A DNA stretch of 33,890 bases from Rhizobacter sp. (GCA_025361845.1 JANYJL010000372.1:1-33890); one strand, 5' to 3'; shown: positions 7,901-17,397, numbered from the stretch's first letter. Program-made: numbers and translations. Notes: generated from the sequence alone by a model not told the origin.

Positions 7901-8524
7901 ATGAAAAAACTCTGGGACATCTCACCACCCGTCTCTCCCGCCTCGGCGCTGTTCCCTGGCGACCGCGCGTATTCGCAGGAATGGACCGCGACGCTCGGCC
8001 CGGGCTGCCCGGTGAACCTGAGTGCCGTCACGCTGTCGCCGCACGTCGGCGCGCATGCCGATGCGCCGCTGCACTACGGCGCGGGCGCGGCGACGATTGG
8101 CGAGGTCGATCTCGTTGCCTACCTCGGCCCCTGCCGCGTGATCCATGCGATCGACTGCGGCCCGCTGGTGCGCATCGAGCACCTGCAACACGCGATAGCC
8201 GACCTGCCCACACGCGTGCTGGTGCGCACCTGCCACACCGCGCCGGTGGCCTGGTCGCCTGAGTTCAGCGCCTTCGCGCCCGAGACCATCACCTGGCTCG
8301 CCGGCCTGGGGGTGCGCCTGGTCGGCATCGACAGCCAGTCGGTCGACCCCGCCGACAGCAAGACGCTGCCGAGCCACAAGCAGTTGCTGAAACTCGACGT
8401 GCGCGTACTCGAAAACCTCGTGCTCGACGACGTGCCCGCCGGCGACTACGAACTGATCGCCCTGCCCCTCAAATGGATCCTGGCCGACGCCTCCCCGGTG
8501 CGCGCCGTGTTGCGAGAACTGTGA
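7901..8524 (+). CDS. kynB: Kynurenine formamidase (arylformamidase)
   Basis: KynB hydrolyses N-formylkynurenine to kynurenine and formate. The 207-residue protein belongs to the cyclase-like metal hydrolase family, with the signature around HVGAHADAP (His48, His52, Asp54) and His58, plus GIDSQSVDP further along. Start ATG 7901 opens with the typical [10 protein letters not shown]. It is first in a kynB-kynU-kynA operon: its stop overlaps the kynU start by one base (TGATG). The 79-bp gap upstream separates it from the phosphotransferase gene; no clear promoter or regulator site could be identified there. Confidence 0.95.
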   Translation: MKKLWDISPPVSPASALFPGDRAYSQEWTATLGPGCPVNLSAVTLSPHVGAHADAPLHYGAGAATIGEVDLVAYLGPCRVIHAIDCGPLVRIEHLQHAIADLPTRVLVRTCHTAPVAWSPEFSAFAPETITWLAGLGVRLVGIDSQSVDPADSKTLPSHKQLLKLDVRVLENLVLDDVPAGDYELIALPLKWILADASPVRAVLREL

Positions 8525-9795
8525 TGACGACAAGACCCGATTGCCTGGCCCTCGACGCGGCCGATCCCCTCGCGCCACTGCGCGCGCACTTCGACCTGCC
8601 GGCCGACGTGATCTACCTCGACGGCAACTCGCTCGGGGCCTTGCCGAAGGCCACGGCCACGCGCGTGCAGCAGGTGGTGCAACAGGAATGGGGCACCGAC
8701 CTGATCCGCAGTTGGAACAGTGCCGGCTGGGTGACGCTGCCGCAGCGCCTGGGCGACAAGATCGCGCCACTCGTCGGCGTGGGTGCGGGCGAATTGCTGG
8801 TGGGCGATTCGACCTCGGTGAACCTGTACAAGGTGCTCAGCGCTGCGCTCGTCTTGACAAAGGCCGACGCACCGCAGCGCAAGCTGATCGTCTCGGAGCG
8901 CAGCAACTTCCCGACCGATCTCTACATCGCCGAAACGCTCGCACGCGACCTGGGCTTCGAGCTGAAGCTGATCGATGCCAACGACCTGCCAGCGCACCTG
9001 GACGAGCATCTCGCGCTGCTGATGCTCACGCACGTGAACTACCGCACCGGCCGCATGCACGACATGAACGACGTGACGCGCGCCGCGCATGCCGCCGGTG
9101 CTTTGGTCGTGTGGGACCTCGCCCATTCGGCCGGCGCCGTGCCGGTGAATCTCACCGCAGCGGATGCTGACTTCGCCGTCGGCTGCGGCTACAAATACCT
9201 GAACGGCGGCCCCGGCGCGCCGGCCTTCGTGTGGGTGCATCCGAAGCACACGCAGCGCATGGACCGCGAGGGCGCGCGCCAGCCGCTCTCGGGATGGTTC
9301 GGCCATGCCGCGCCCTTCGAGTTCACGCCCGAGTTCCGGCCCGCCGCGGGCATCCAGCGTTTTGCCTGTGGCACGCCGGCGCTGCTCTCGATGAGCGCGC
9401 TCGAGTGCGGGCTCGATGTGTTCGGCGCGCTCGATGCACACGGTGGCTTCGCTGCGCTGCGAACGAAGTCGCTCGCGCTGACGGATCTCTTCGTCGCGCT
9501 CGTCGAAGCGCATTGCAGTGGCCACGGCCTCTCGCTCGTCACCCCGCGCGATGCGGCACAGCGCGGCAGCCAGGTCAGCTTCGCGCATGCCGATGCGGGC
9601 TATCCGTTGATGCAGGCGCTGATCGCCCGCGGCGTGATCGGCGATTTCCGCGCGCCCGACATCCTGCGCTTCGGCTTCACGCCGCTGTACACGCGCTACG
9701 TCGATGTGTGGGATGCCGCCTCCCATTTGCAGCAGGTGCTGCAGAGCGGCGAGTGGCGTGAGGCCCGCTTCAATCAGCGTGCGGCCGTGACCTGA
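8524..9795 (+). CDS. kynU: Kynureninase
   Basis: KynU is a PLP enzyme that cleaves kynurenine to anthranilate and alanine. The 423-residue protein shows [12 protein letters not shown], the [11 protein letters not shown] segment, [22 protein letters not shown] (PLP Asp) and the Schiff-base lysine in [12 protein letters not shown] (Lys224). Length is normal. ATG 8524 is chosen since it overlaps the kynB stop (TGATG) and opens directly into the family N-terminus; an upstream in-frame extension lies inside kynB. The next gene, kynA, starts 9 bases after its stop. Confidence 0.96.
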   Translation: MTTRPDCLALDAADPLAPLRAHFDLPADVIYLDGNSLGALPKATATRVQQVVQQEWGTDLIRSWNSAGWVTLPQRLGDKIAPLVGVGAGELLVGDSTSVNLYKVLSAALVLTKADAPQRKLIVSERSNFPTDLYIAETLARDLGFELKLIDANDLPAHLDEHLALLMLTHVNYRTGRMHDMNDVTRAAHAAGALVVWDLAHSAGAVPVNLTAADADFAVGCGYKYLNGGPGAPAFVWVHPKHTQRMDREGARQPLSGWFGHAAPFEFTPEFRPAAGIQRFACGTPALLSMSALECGLDVFGALDAHGGFAALRTKSLALTDLFVALVEAHCSGHGLSLVTPRDAAQRGSQVSFAHADAGYPLMQALIARGVIGDFRAPDILRFGFTPLYTRYVDVWDAASHLQQVLQSGEWREARFNQRAAVT

Positions 9796-9804
9796 GGAGC
9801 TTGG

Positions 9805-10641
9805 ATGAGTACCGAAAAGATCGTCGCCGACGAAGGCGCCCAGCTCGACTTTTCGAAGGACATGAGCTACGGCGACTACCTGCACCTCGATGCGCTGCTG
9901 AACGCGCAGGCGCCGCTCTCGCCCGACCACAACGAGATGCTCTTCATCGTGCAGCACCAGACCAGCGAGCTGTGGATGAAGCTGATGCTGCACGAACTTT
10001 CTGCGGCCCTCACGGCCATCGCGGCGGACGACCTGCGAACGGCCTTCAAGACGCTGGCGCGTGTCAGCAAGATCATGGAGCAGCTCGTGCACGCCTGGGA
10101 CGTGCTGGCGACGATGACACCGCCGGAATACTCGGCGATCCGCCCGTACCTCAGCAACAGCAGCGGCTTCCAGAGCTGGCAGTACCGCTGCATCGAGTTC
10201 ATGCTCGGCAACAAGAACGCGGCGATGTTGAAGCCGCACGCGCATCGCCCTGAAATACTGGCGCGTGTCGAAGCGGCCTGGCGCGCGCCTTCGCTCTACG
10301 ACGAATCGCTGCGCCTGCTCGCACGCCGCGGCATCGCTGTGCCGGCCGCGAACCTGGAGCGCGACTGGACCCAGGCTCACACCGTCAGCGATGCCGTCGA
10401 GCAAGCCTGGCTCGTCGCCTACCGCGACCCGAAAACGCACTGGGATCTGTACCAGCTCGGCGAAGAACTCACCGACCTCGAAGACGCCTTCCGGCTCTGG
10501 CGCTTCCGCCACGTGACGACCGTCGAGCGCGTCATCGGCTTCAAGCGCGGCACCGGCGGCACCAGCGGTGTGGGCTACCTGCGCAAGATGCTCGACGTGG
10601 TGCTGTTCCCCGAGATCTGGCGGCTGCGCACCGCGCTGTAA
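9805..10641 (+). CDS. kynA: Tryptophan 2,3-dioxygenase
   Basis: KynA is the haem enzyme that opens the indole ring of L-tryptophan to N-formylkynurenine. The 278-residue protein has [14 protein letters not shown] with distal His51, Tyr109 and Arg113 for substrate carboxylate contact, the haem-ligand His236 in [13 protein letters not shown] and the GTGGTSG loop (249-255). These match positions known for the Xanthomonas enzyme. GGAG lies just upstream of ATG 9805. It is last in kynBUA, an order seen in other proteobacteria. No kynurenine monooxygenase gene is present, so the visible pathway ends in anthranilate. Confidence 0.97.
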   Translation: MSTEKIVADEGAQLDFSKDMSYGDYLHLDALLNAQAPLSPDHNEMLFIVQHQTSELWMKLMLHELSAALTAIAADDLRTAFKTLARVSKIMEQLVHAWDVLATMTPPEYSAIRPYLSNSSGFQSWQYRCIEFMLGNKNAAMLKPHAHRPEILARVEAAWRAPSLYDESLRLLARRGIAVPAANLERDWTQAHTVSDAVEQAWLVAYRDPKTHWDLYQLGEELTDLEDAFRLWRFRHVTTVERVIGFKRGTGGTSGVGYLRKMLDVVLFPEIWRLRTAL

Positions 10642-10703
10642 CCCCGCGCGACGAGCATCGACGCGGCTCGGGGTATCGTGCAGGCTCACTGCATTGCGAC
10701 ACC

Positions 10704-12059
10704 ATGCCCCGAGTCCTCCGCAACACCCTGCTTTCAGTCCGCGACCTGGCGGTCACGGTCGGCCCTTTCGTGCTCATCACCCTGGTGCTGCTGGGCGCCG
10801 CCTACTGGCTGCTCGACCCGAGCCCGCCACGCCGCGTGGTGCTCGCCACGGGGCCGGAGCAAGGCGCGTACGCCGAGTTCGGCAAGCGCTACGCCGAGTT
10901 CCTGCGCCAGCACGGCATCACGGTCGAACTGCGCAGCACGCAGGGTGCAGCCGAGAACCTGGGCCTGCTGCGCGACCCGAACTCGACCGTCGACATCGCC
11001 TTCGTGCAAGGCGGTGCGGGTGACCAGGCCGACGGCGATGTCGACCCCGACGCCGGCCTCGTCTCACTCGGCAGCCTGTTCTTCGAGCCAGTATGGTTGT
11101 TCTACCGCGAAGACTCGGCGTTGCGCCTGCTCAAGCACCCCGATCTCGGCGCGCTGTCGCAACTGGTCGGCTGGAAGCTCAATATCGGCGAACCCGGCAG
11201 CGGCGTGCCCAACCTGGTGTATCGCCTGCTCGACGCCAACCACATCGAGCGCAAGACACTCACGCTCCTGCAACAGCCCGTCACGCCTGCGGTGGTGAGT
11301 TTTCTGGGCGCGCAGACCGATGCGATCGTGTTCGCCTCGGCGCCCGAATCGGTGATGGTGCAGATGCTGCTGCAAACCCCCGGCGTGCGCCTGTTTGACT
11401 TTGCTCAGGCAGAGGCCTACTCGCGCCGCTTCCCCTTCATGAGCCCGGTGACGCTGCCACGCGGCGTGGTCGATCTGGCCGGCGACCTGCCGCCCGCCGA
11501 CGTACACCTGGTCGCACCCACCGCAACCTTGGTCGCCAAGGGTGGCACGCACCCGGCGCTGATCCAGCTGTTCGTGCAGGCCGCGCACAGCATCCACGGC
11601 GAAGCGGGCTGGTTCCAGCGCAAGGGCGAGTTTCCAAAAGCCGCCAACAGCGAACGCCCGCTGGCCAAGGAGGCCGAGCGCTTCTTCCGCACCGGGCCGC
11701 CCTTCCTGCAAAGTTATCTGCCGTTCTGGCTGGCCAACCTGTTCGACCGCATGTGGCCAGTGCTGGTGACGATCGTCGCGATCCTGCTGCCGCTGTCGCG
11801 CATGCTGCCGCCGCTCTATGCGTTCCGGATTCGCTCGCGCATCTTCCGTTGGTATGCGCAACTGCGCGGCGTCGAAGACGCGATGGGTTCGCGGCCGGCG
11901 GCGGAGTTGGTGCGCGAGCTCGACGCCATCGAACTGCGCGTCGAGCGCGTCACCGTGCCCTTGAGCTACAGCGACGAGCTGTACTCGCTGCGCAGCCACA
12001 TCAACCTGGTGCGGCGGCGGTTGCAGACGCCCACCGCTGATGCCGGGGCTGCGGCCTGA
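10704..12059 (+). CDS. TAXI-family TRAP solute-binding protein, membrane-anchored
   Basis: A 451-residue protein with one transmembrane segment near 17-37, a periplasmic domain of the TAXI solute-binding type (VVLATGPEQGAYAEFGKRYA, VDIAFVQGG, GWKLNIGEPGSG, FLGAQTDAIVFASAPE), a second membrane segment near 350-368, and a cytoplasmic-looking tail of about 80 charged residues. Free TAXI proteins are about 320 residues with a cleavable signal; here the domain is tethered at both ends. No TRAP permease genes are adjacent, so transport by itself is doubtful; a sensory or scaffolding role is inference. It starts 62 bases after kynA and could be read through from it. Confidence 0.85.
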   Translation: MPRVLRNTLLSVRDLAVTVGPFVLITLVLLGAAYWLLDPSPPRRVVLATGPEQGAYAEFGKRYAEFLRQHGITVELRSTQGAAENLGLLRDPNSTVDIAFVQGGAGDQADGDVDPDAGLVSLGSLFFEPVWLFYREDSALRLLKHPDLGALSQLVGWKLNIGEPGSGVPNLVYRLLDANHIERKTLTLLQQPVTPAVVSFLGAQTDAIVFASAPESVMVQMLLQTPGVRLFDFAQAEAYSRRFPFMSPVTLPRGVVDLAGDLPPADVHLVAPTATLVAKGGTHPALIQLFVQAAHSIHGEAGWFQRKGEFPKAANSERPLAKEAERFFRTGPPFLQSYLPFWLANLFDRMWPVLVTIVAILLPLSRMLPPLYAFRIRSRIFRWYAQLRGVEDAMGSRPAAELVRELDAIELRVERVTVPLSYSDELYSLRSHINLVRRRLQTPTADAGAAA

Positions 12060-12097
12060 TCCGCTCGCGCTTCGCTGCCATTCGAAAGGACTTCGCC

Positions 12098-13906
12098 ATG
12101 GACACCCGAACCTCACCGTACCGCCTGCGCATCGAGCGTGTGCGCGACACCCTGAAGCAGCAAGGCCTGACCGCGGTGCTGGTGCCGTCGAGCGACCCGC
12201 ATCTGTCGGAATACCTGCCCGAGCGCTGGCAGGGGCGGCAATGGCTGTCGGGCTTCACGGGGTCGATGGGCACCCTCGTCGTCGCACTCGACCGCGCCGC
12301 GCTCTTCGCCGACAGCCGCTACTGGGTGCAGGCGGAAGCCGAGCTGGCGGGCTCGGGCATCGAGCTCGTGAAGATCCCCACCGGCACCGCCACCCATCAC
12401 GTGAACTGGCTCGCCACGAACGTGCCTCGCGGTGCGGCGGTCGGGGTTGATGGCAGCGTGCTCGGCCTGGCCGCAGCCGCGCAACTGCGCAGCGCGCTCG
12501 ATGTGGCCGGCATCGTGCTGCGCACCGACATCGATGTGCTCGATGCCGTGTGGCCCGAGCGTGCCGGCCTGCCGATGGCGCCGGTCTACGAACACCTCGC
12601 GCCACAGGCACCCTTGTCGCGTTCGGCCAAGCTCGCCCAGGTGCGCGAGGCGATGGCCCGGCACGGCGCCACGCAGCACTTCATCTCGACCGTCGACGAC
12701 ATCGCCTGGCTCTTCAACCTGCGCGGTGCGGACGTGAGCTACAACCCGGTGTTCCTGGCGCATGCCCTGATCACCGCGACAGGTGCGGCGCTGTTCGTGG
12801 CCGAAGGCAAGATCGACGCCGCCTTGCGGGCCGTGCTCACTGCCGATGGGGTGGTTGTTGCACCGTATGCGCAAGCCGCTACCGCGCTGCGCGGCCTGCC
12901 GAGCGATGCCGTGCTGCTGATCGACCCGCGGCGTGTCACCCTTGGCCTGCGTGAAAACGTCAGCTGCCGCGTCGTCGAAGCCATCAACCCGAGCACCTTG
13001 TTCAAGAGCCGCAAGAGCGCTGCGGAAGCCGCACACGTGCGCGAGGCGATGCGTCAGGACGGCGCGGCGATGTGCGAGTTCTACGCCTGGTTCGAAGCCG
13101 CGCTGGCGCGTGGCGAACGCCTCACCGAGTTGACGGTCGATGAACACCTGAGCGCCGCGCGCGCACGCCGGCCCGACCTCAAGGGCCTGAGTTTCGGCAC
13201 CATCGCCGGCTTCAACGCGAATGGCGCGATGCCGCACTACCACGCCACACCCGAGTCGCATGCCGTGATTGCCGGTGACGGGCTCTTGCTGATCGACTCC
13301 GGCGGCCAGTACCTCGGCGGCACGACCGACATCACGCGCGTCTGGCCCATCGGCACGGTCAGCGAGGCGATGAAACGCGACTACACACTGGTGCTGAAGG
13401 GCACGCTGGCGCTGAGCCGCACGCGCTTCCCACGCGGCACGCTGTCGCCGATGCTCGATGCCATTGCGCGCGCGCCGCTGTGGGAACACGCGCTCGACTA
13501 CGGCCACGGCACCGGCCACGGCGTCGGCTACTTCCTGAACGTGCACGAGGGCCCGCAAAGCATCAGCAAGGCCGTGCCCGATGTCCACATGGCGATGGAG
13601 CCGGGCATGATCACCTCGATCGAACCCGGGCGGTACCGGCCCGGACAGTGGGGCATCCGCATCGAGAACCTGGTGCTCAACGTGCCGGCGCAACGACCCG
13701 ATGCGACGAACGAGTTCGGCGAGTTCCTCGAATTCGAAACCCTCACGCTGTGCCCGATCGACACACGCTGCATCGCGGGCGAACTGCTGCGCCAGGATGA
13801 GGTGGATTGGCTGAACGGCTACCACGCGACGGTGTTCGAACGCCTCGCGCCCTTGGTGAGCGGAGACGCCCTAGCCTGGTTGCAGGAGCGCACCCTGCCG
13901 TTGTAA
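12098..13906 (+). CDS. Aminopeptidase P family Xaa-Pro aminopeptidase
   Basis: M24B metallopeptidase that removes an N-terminal residue preceding proline. At 602 residues it is the long, three-domain type like eukaryotic XPNPEP1, not the 440-residue E. coli PepP. The metal ligands of the pita-bread domain are all present: Asp400 and Asp411 (LLIDSGGQYLGGTTDITR), His474 (GHGTGHGVGYFLNVHEGP), Glu509 (SIEPG) and Glu523 (IRIENL). Two creatinase-like N-terminal domains precede (SDPHLSEYLPERW, FTGSMGTLVV). GAAAGGA at about 12083-12089 supports ATG 12098. No signal peptide, so cytoplasmic. Confidence 0.94.
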   Translation: MDTRTSPYRLRIERVRDTLKQQGLTAVLVPSSDPHLSEYLPERWQGRQWLSGFTGSMGTLVVALDRAALFADSRYWVQAEAELAGSGIELVKIPTGTATHHVNWLATNVPRGAAVGVDGSVLGLAAAAQLRSALDVAGIVLRTDIDVLDAVWPERAGLPMAPVYEHLAPQAPLSRSAKLAQVREAMARHGATQHFISTVDDIAWLFNLRGADVSYNPVFLAHALITATGAALFVAEGKIDAALRAVLTADGVVVAPYAQAATALRGLPSDAVLLIDPRRVTLGLRENVSCRVVEAINPSTLFKSRKSAAEAAHVREAMRQDGAAMCEFYAWFEAALARGERLTELTVDEHLSAARARRPDLKGLSFGTIAGFNANGAMPHYHATPESHAVIAGDGLLLIDSGGQYLGGTTDITRVWPIGTVSEAMKRDYTLVLKGTLALSRTRFPRGTLSPMLDAIARAPLWEHALDYGHGTGHGVGYFLNVHEGPQSISKAVPDVHMAMEPGMITSIEPGRYRPGQWGIRIENLVLNVPAQRPDATNEFGEFLEFETLTLCPIDTRCIAGELLRQDEVDWLNGYHATVFERLAPLVSGDALAWLQERTLPL

Positions 13907-13992
13907 CAGCGCCAGCTCAGGGCTGAAATCGAAACACTCTTAAGCGTCGTTTAATCGGGCGCACGAACAATCACAGGTCAAGAAAGTGCGTA

Positions 13993-14006
13993 TTGATGCG
14001 CATCAA
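13993..14006 (+). promoter_or_regulatory. Perfect FNR/ANR-type palindrome
   Basis: TTGATGCGCATCAA is a perfect 14-bp palindrome matching the FNR/ANR consensus TTGAT-N4-ATCAA at all ten fixed bases. It sits in an AT-richer intergenic stretch, 22 bases before the ATG of the 42-aa ORF. A class II start site (about 41.5 bases downstream of the centre) would fall inside that ORF, so the site may repress or act on a promoter not recognised here. Confidence 0.6.
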
Positions 14007-14028
14007 AGACGTCGTTGAAAGGTGCGCC

Positions 14029-14157
14029 ATGCCCGAAGTTTCTGCTTGGTGGTTGTTCGTGACCCTGGGACTGGGCGCGATGTCGGGCGTGATGCTGGCC
14101 TGCCTGGGCGCCATCGGTCAGAAGTGCGACGGCAATCGCCAGGTGCTCGACGCCTGA
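14029..14157 (+). CDS. Small single-pass membrane protein, 42 aa
   Basis: A short ORF not recognised as any known family. It begins at ATG 14029 with AAAGG 6 bases upstream and encodes 42 residues: a short polar start (MPEVSAWW), one hydrophobic helix (about 7-29, with Gly-rich LGLGAMSGVMLACLGAI) and a polar tail QKCDGNRQVLDA. It has two cysteines (24 and 33). A perfect FNR/ANR-type palindrome lies 22 bases upstream. The good ribosome binding site, single helix and regulated-looking upstream region argue for a real gene; its shortness and lack of homologue recognition argue for caution. Confidence 0.5.
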   Translation: MPEVSAWWLFVTLGLGAMSGVMLACLGAIGQKCDGNRQVLDA

Positions 14158-14317
14158 GCGGCTGAGGTTCCCTCGCCCCGTTTCATCGACGCGGTGGGCA
14201 TCTCGGGCCGACGCAGGTGCAGTTCATCGCAAGCCGGTGTCTTTCGAGCGGCGTGACTTCTAGAGTTCGTTTCATCGCTGACGCAGCCGCGTCGCCCGAA
14301 ACGCTCAGGAGCCCGCC

Positions 14318-14497
14318 ATGATCGACAACCTGTTCACCGCCGCACTGGCCATCACTTTGCTCGTCGGTGGCACCGTCGCCATCGGGTCGGCGCTACAAGA
14401 AACTCCGCGGCCAAGTGCGCGGACTGCGCAAGCCCTGGCCCCGGTTCAACAGCAGGCCGCGGCGCAGGCCGATGCCTTGAAGTCCACCCTGCGCTGA
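14318..14497 (+). CDS. Small membrane or exported protein, 59 aa
   Basis: Encodes 59 residues from ATG 14318, with AGGAG (14307-14311) 6 bases upstream. The first 27 residues include a hydrophobic segment (FTAALAITLLVGGTVAIGSA) that could be a signal anchor; the rest is an Ala/Gln-rich tail (QQQAAAQADAL). No family recognised. It lies between the 42-aa ORF and the convergent metalloprotease gene, which ends 7 bases after its stop. The strong ribosome binding site is the main support. Confidence 0.5.
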   Translation: MIDNLFTAALAITLLVGGTVAIGSALQETPRPSARTAQALAPVQQQAAAQADALKSTLR

Positions 14498-14504
14498 AGC
14501 GCCC

Positions 14505-17294
14505 TCAGGCGCCGGGGCGAAGCACGCGGGCGGCCAGGGCTTGGCCGAGGGTCTCGGCACCGTCTTGCAGATGGGCCAGCGCTTCGGCGCTCAGCGCGGG
14601 CCGTTTGGCCGCGACGTTGATGCGCGCCAGCAGCGCGACCGCCTGTGCACGCAGCAGGCTGCGGGCATCCGCCCGGCTCGAAGACGAAGGTCGCAGCAGC
14701 AGCGCCGTCAGCCGGTTGAGGTGGTCGCGCTGCAACTCGCGCCGCGCCGCGGAGATGTCGCCCTTGCCGGTCAGTTCACTCCACACCGCGCCGTCCAGGC
14801 GCCGGTACAGCTCGGACAGACGCAGCGCGTCCGGTGCCTTGTTTTCACTGTCGAGCAGGCGCCCGGCAACGGCATCGCTCATCAGCGCGCCGAGCAGGCC
14901 GCGCTGGATGTCGAGCACCAGGGCCGCGGGCGAGAAGTCGGTCGCGGCCGGGGTGTCGCCGCCGAACAGGGCGTCGGCACGTTCGTCGAAATCGACCGCC
15001 AGCTTGCGTTGCAGGCCGGCCGACACGTTCAGGCTGTCGGCCGACAGGAAGCCCGCCGCCAGCAGGTCGAGCGCTTCGCGTTGCAGCGCGGCGGGTACGG
15101 GCTCGAGCGGGTCGCGCCCGCTGCCGGCGTGGTCGCGCAGGGTGCGCACGCCGCCGATCTGGCGTGTCAGCGCGCCGGCGGCACGCCCAGCATCGCGCAA
15201 AGCGTAGACGACCGAACGGCGCAGCAGGTTGTAGTCCTGGTCGGGCTTCAGCACGCGGGTTTCCTGGCGGCGCAGCAAATCGCGAGCGATTGTCAGGCGC
15301 TTGCCGGCGAAGGCCAGCACATCGTCGCCCAGATCGAACTGCAAGGACTCGGGGTCGATGCCGAGGAAGCTGTCTTCGTCGGTGCCGTAGGCCAGCAGCG
15401 GCTCGGCGCTGCGCGCAGCGATGGCGGCCAGTTCGGTACTTTCCTGCGCCGCATCGATCGGCTTGTAGGCGTACTCGATGGCCCAGTAGTCATACGGCCC
15501 AAGCGTGGTGCTGAAGGGCGCGCCTTGGGCCTCGAGCGGCACGCCGGGCGCCGCCAGGTTGATGGCGGCGTACTCCATCACCGAGCCGGTGATGCCGTTG
15601 GCCGCGGTGAAGGCCGGGTCGGCGAGCTGCTGCTCGGTGTAGACCCGCGACGCGCGGAAGTTGTGGCGCAGGCCGAGCGTGTGGCCGACCTCGTGCATCG
15701 TGGTGTCCTTCAGGTAGGCCTCGACGAACTGCTCGGCCTCGGGGCTGGCGGGGTCGATGTCGCCGCGCGCTTCCATCACGTCGAGCGCATAGCTCAGCTG
15801 CTCGGCGGCCTGCTCGGCGTAGTCGCAGAAATCGATCGCGCGCAGGCCACGCAGGCCGTGTGCCGAGAAGTCCGGCGCGCTGGGCAATTGCACGCCGACC
15901 GTGCCGAGCACCTGGGCCTTCGCGGCGCGCAGGCTGCGCGACGAGAGGCTTTCGATGCCGATGTCGGCGTCGAGAATCTCACCCGAGCGTGGGTCCTTGT
16001 GGCTCAGGCCGATGGCGCCGAAGGACGGTTCGCTGTTGGTCATCCAGCGGATCGTCGCGCGGCCGAAATCGAGTGTGTCGAAATCGGCGTTGTCAGCCTG
16101 CACCTCGACGTGGATCGCGTCCTTGAAACCGATCTTCTCGAAGGCCTTGTTCCATTCGAGCACGCCGGCCTGGATCGGCGCGCGGTACTTCTCGGGGATC
16201 GTGCGGTCGAGCCAGAAGGTGATTGGCTTGACGGGTTCGGACAGGGCCGCCGTGGGGTCCTTCTTCTCCAGCCGCCAGCGGTTCACGTAACGCTGGCGCG
16301 GCGAGCGGGACAGGTCGTCGGTGAAGTCGGACACGGTGGTCGTGAAGTAGCCGACTCGCGCGTCCGAGCGGCGCGCAGGCATCACCTGGGCGGGCAGGCG
16401 CGCGATCGAATAATTCAGCGTCATGAACAGGCTGCGCGCATCGGGCACCGCGCGCGGCAGGCTCGGCGCCGGCGTGCCGGGCGGGGTGCCGGGCTGCGGC
16501 AGGGAAAGCGATGAGGTGGCGAAATGGTTCAACACTTCGAGCACCACGAGGTCCGGCGTGGCGCGCACCGCGGTGATCGCCGAATTGCGTGCGTCGAAGG
16601 AATAACCCTGGCGGAACTGGCGCTGCAAGGCCATGCCGGTGCCGAGCAGGTCGGTCACGAACAGCGCGTTGGCTTCGACCAGCACCGACTTGCGTTCCGG
16701 GTGCGGCAGGCTCAGCACCGCGGTGCTCGCGAGCAGGCTCGGTGAGAACGCCGCTTCCACCGCGCGCGCGGCCGGCGTGCCGGCCTGGGCGAGAAAGTCG
16801 GTGTTGCGCGCCAGCATCTGCAACTGGTTGTGGATGCGGCGGAACTCGATCACGCCCTCGTTGCCGAACAGGCCACCGAACAGGCGCCCTTCGCCGATGC
16901 CACTCTTGTAGCGCGGCGAAAGGAAGAAGGGCTGGTTCAGGTCAGCGGGTTTGAGTTCGAGCCAGACCTTGTCGTCTTTCTGCCAGAGCGTGAAGAGGCC
17001 GTCGATCTGCTTCGCATCCTTGATGACCTCGGCGAACGGGCGCAGCGGCGAGGCCGGCGCGGCGGCAGCAGCGCCACTCGCCGCCCCGCTGGGCGCACGC
17101 GCCGCGGACGAGGCTGAAGGTGCTGCGCCAGCGGCCTTGGCAGCACCGCTGGCGGCAGACGCCGCTGCTGCCGGGGCGTTCGGCGTACCGGTGCCGCCAG
17201 GGGTCGCGCAGCCCGCGAGGACACATGCCGACAGAACGAGCGACGCGGGCTGACCCGAGATCGACAAGGGCAGGCGAAGCAGGCGATACGTCAT
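14505..17294 (-). CDS. Zinc-dependent metalloprotease, lipoprotein (DUF5117/DUF4953 type)
   Basis: A 929-residue exported protein. ATG 17294 opens a type II-like signal (RLLRLPLSISGQPASLVLSACVLAGC split around residues 5-29) with lipobox candidates ending at Cys24 or Cys29, followed by an Ala/Pro/Ser-rich linker (about 35-85). The catalytic site is an extended zinc motif HEVGHTLGLRHNF at 534-546, with His534, Glu535, His538 and His544, and a downstream SVMEYAA Met-turn, as in metzincin-like DUF5117/DUF4953 proteins. Upstream family blocks include FFLSPRYKSGIGEG and PEKYRAPIQAGVLEWNKAFE. Open frame continues upstream of 17294 but without a signal or homology. It lies 103 bases after the beta-helix-like gene on the same strand. 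Confidence 0.9.
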   Translation of the reverse strand: MTYRLLRLPLSISGQPASLVLSACVLAGCATPGGTGTPNAPAAAASAASGAAKAAGAAPSASSAARAPSGAASGAAAAAPASPLRPFAEVIKDAKQIDGLFTLWQKDDKVWLELKPADLNQPFFLSPRYKSGIGEGRLFGGLFGNEGVIEFRRIHNQLQMLARNTDFLAQAGTPAARAVEAAFSPSLLASTAVLSLPHPERKSVLVEANALFVTDLLGTGMALQRQFRQGYSFDARNSAITAVRATPDLVVLEVLNHFATSSLSLPQPGTPPGTPAPSLPRAVPDARSLFMTLNYSIARLPAQVMPARRSDARVGYFTTTVSDFTDDLSRSPRQRYVNRWRLEKKDPTAALSEPVKPITFWLDRTIPEKYRAPIQAGVLEWNKAFEKIGFKDAIHVEVQADNADFDTLDFGRATIRWMTNSEPSFGAIGLSHKDPRSGEILDADIGIESLSSRSLRAAKAQVLGTVGVQLPSAPDFSAHGLRGLRAIDFCDYAEQAAEQLSYALDVMEARGDIDPASPEAEQFVEAYLKDTTMHEVGHTLGLRHNFRASRVYTEQQLADPAFTAANGITGSVMEYAAINLAAPGVPLEAQGAPFSTTLGPYDYWAIEYAYKPIDAAQESTELAAIAARSAEPLLAYGTDEDSFLGIDPESLQFDLGDDVLAFAGKRLTIARDLLRRQETRVLKPDQDYNLLRRSVVYALRDAGRAAGALTRQIGGVRTLRDHAGSGRDPLEPVPAALQREALDLLAAGFLSADSLNVSAGLQRKLAVDFDERADALFGGDTPAATDFSPAALVLDIQRGLLGALMSDAVAGRLLDSENKAPDALRLSELYRRLDGAVWSELTGKGDISAARRELQRDHLNRLTALLLRPSSSSRADARSLLRAQAVALLARINVAAKRPALSAEALAHLQDGAETLGQALAARVLRPGA

Positions 17295-17397
17295 GGTGTG
17301 TGCGGCGCGATGTGGAGGAACACGGTGCGCCCCGAAGGCGCCACCGCCAGGCGCTGCAACAAGCTGGCGCGCCGCAATTCTGCGCCAGCGCGCCGCG

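Noticed and set aside
8446-10689. 747-codon minus-strand open frame opposite kynBUA
   Set aside because: Spans three well-supported genes and shows shadow composition with no recognisable motif.
14179-14278. Direct repeats of CGTTTCATCG (14179-14188 and 14269-14278)
   Set aside because: Only two 10-base copies about 90 bases apart with no conserved flank; may be chance.
14541-16514. 657-codon plus-strand open frame opposite the metalloprotease
   Set aside because: The minus strand has an intact zinc site and lipoprotein signal; this frame has only repetitive charged sequence.
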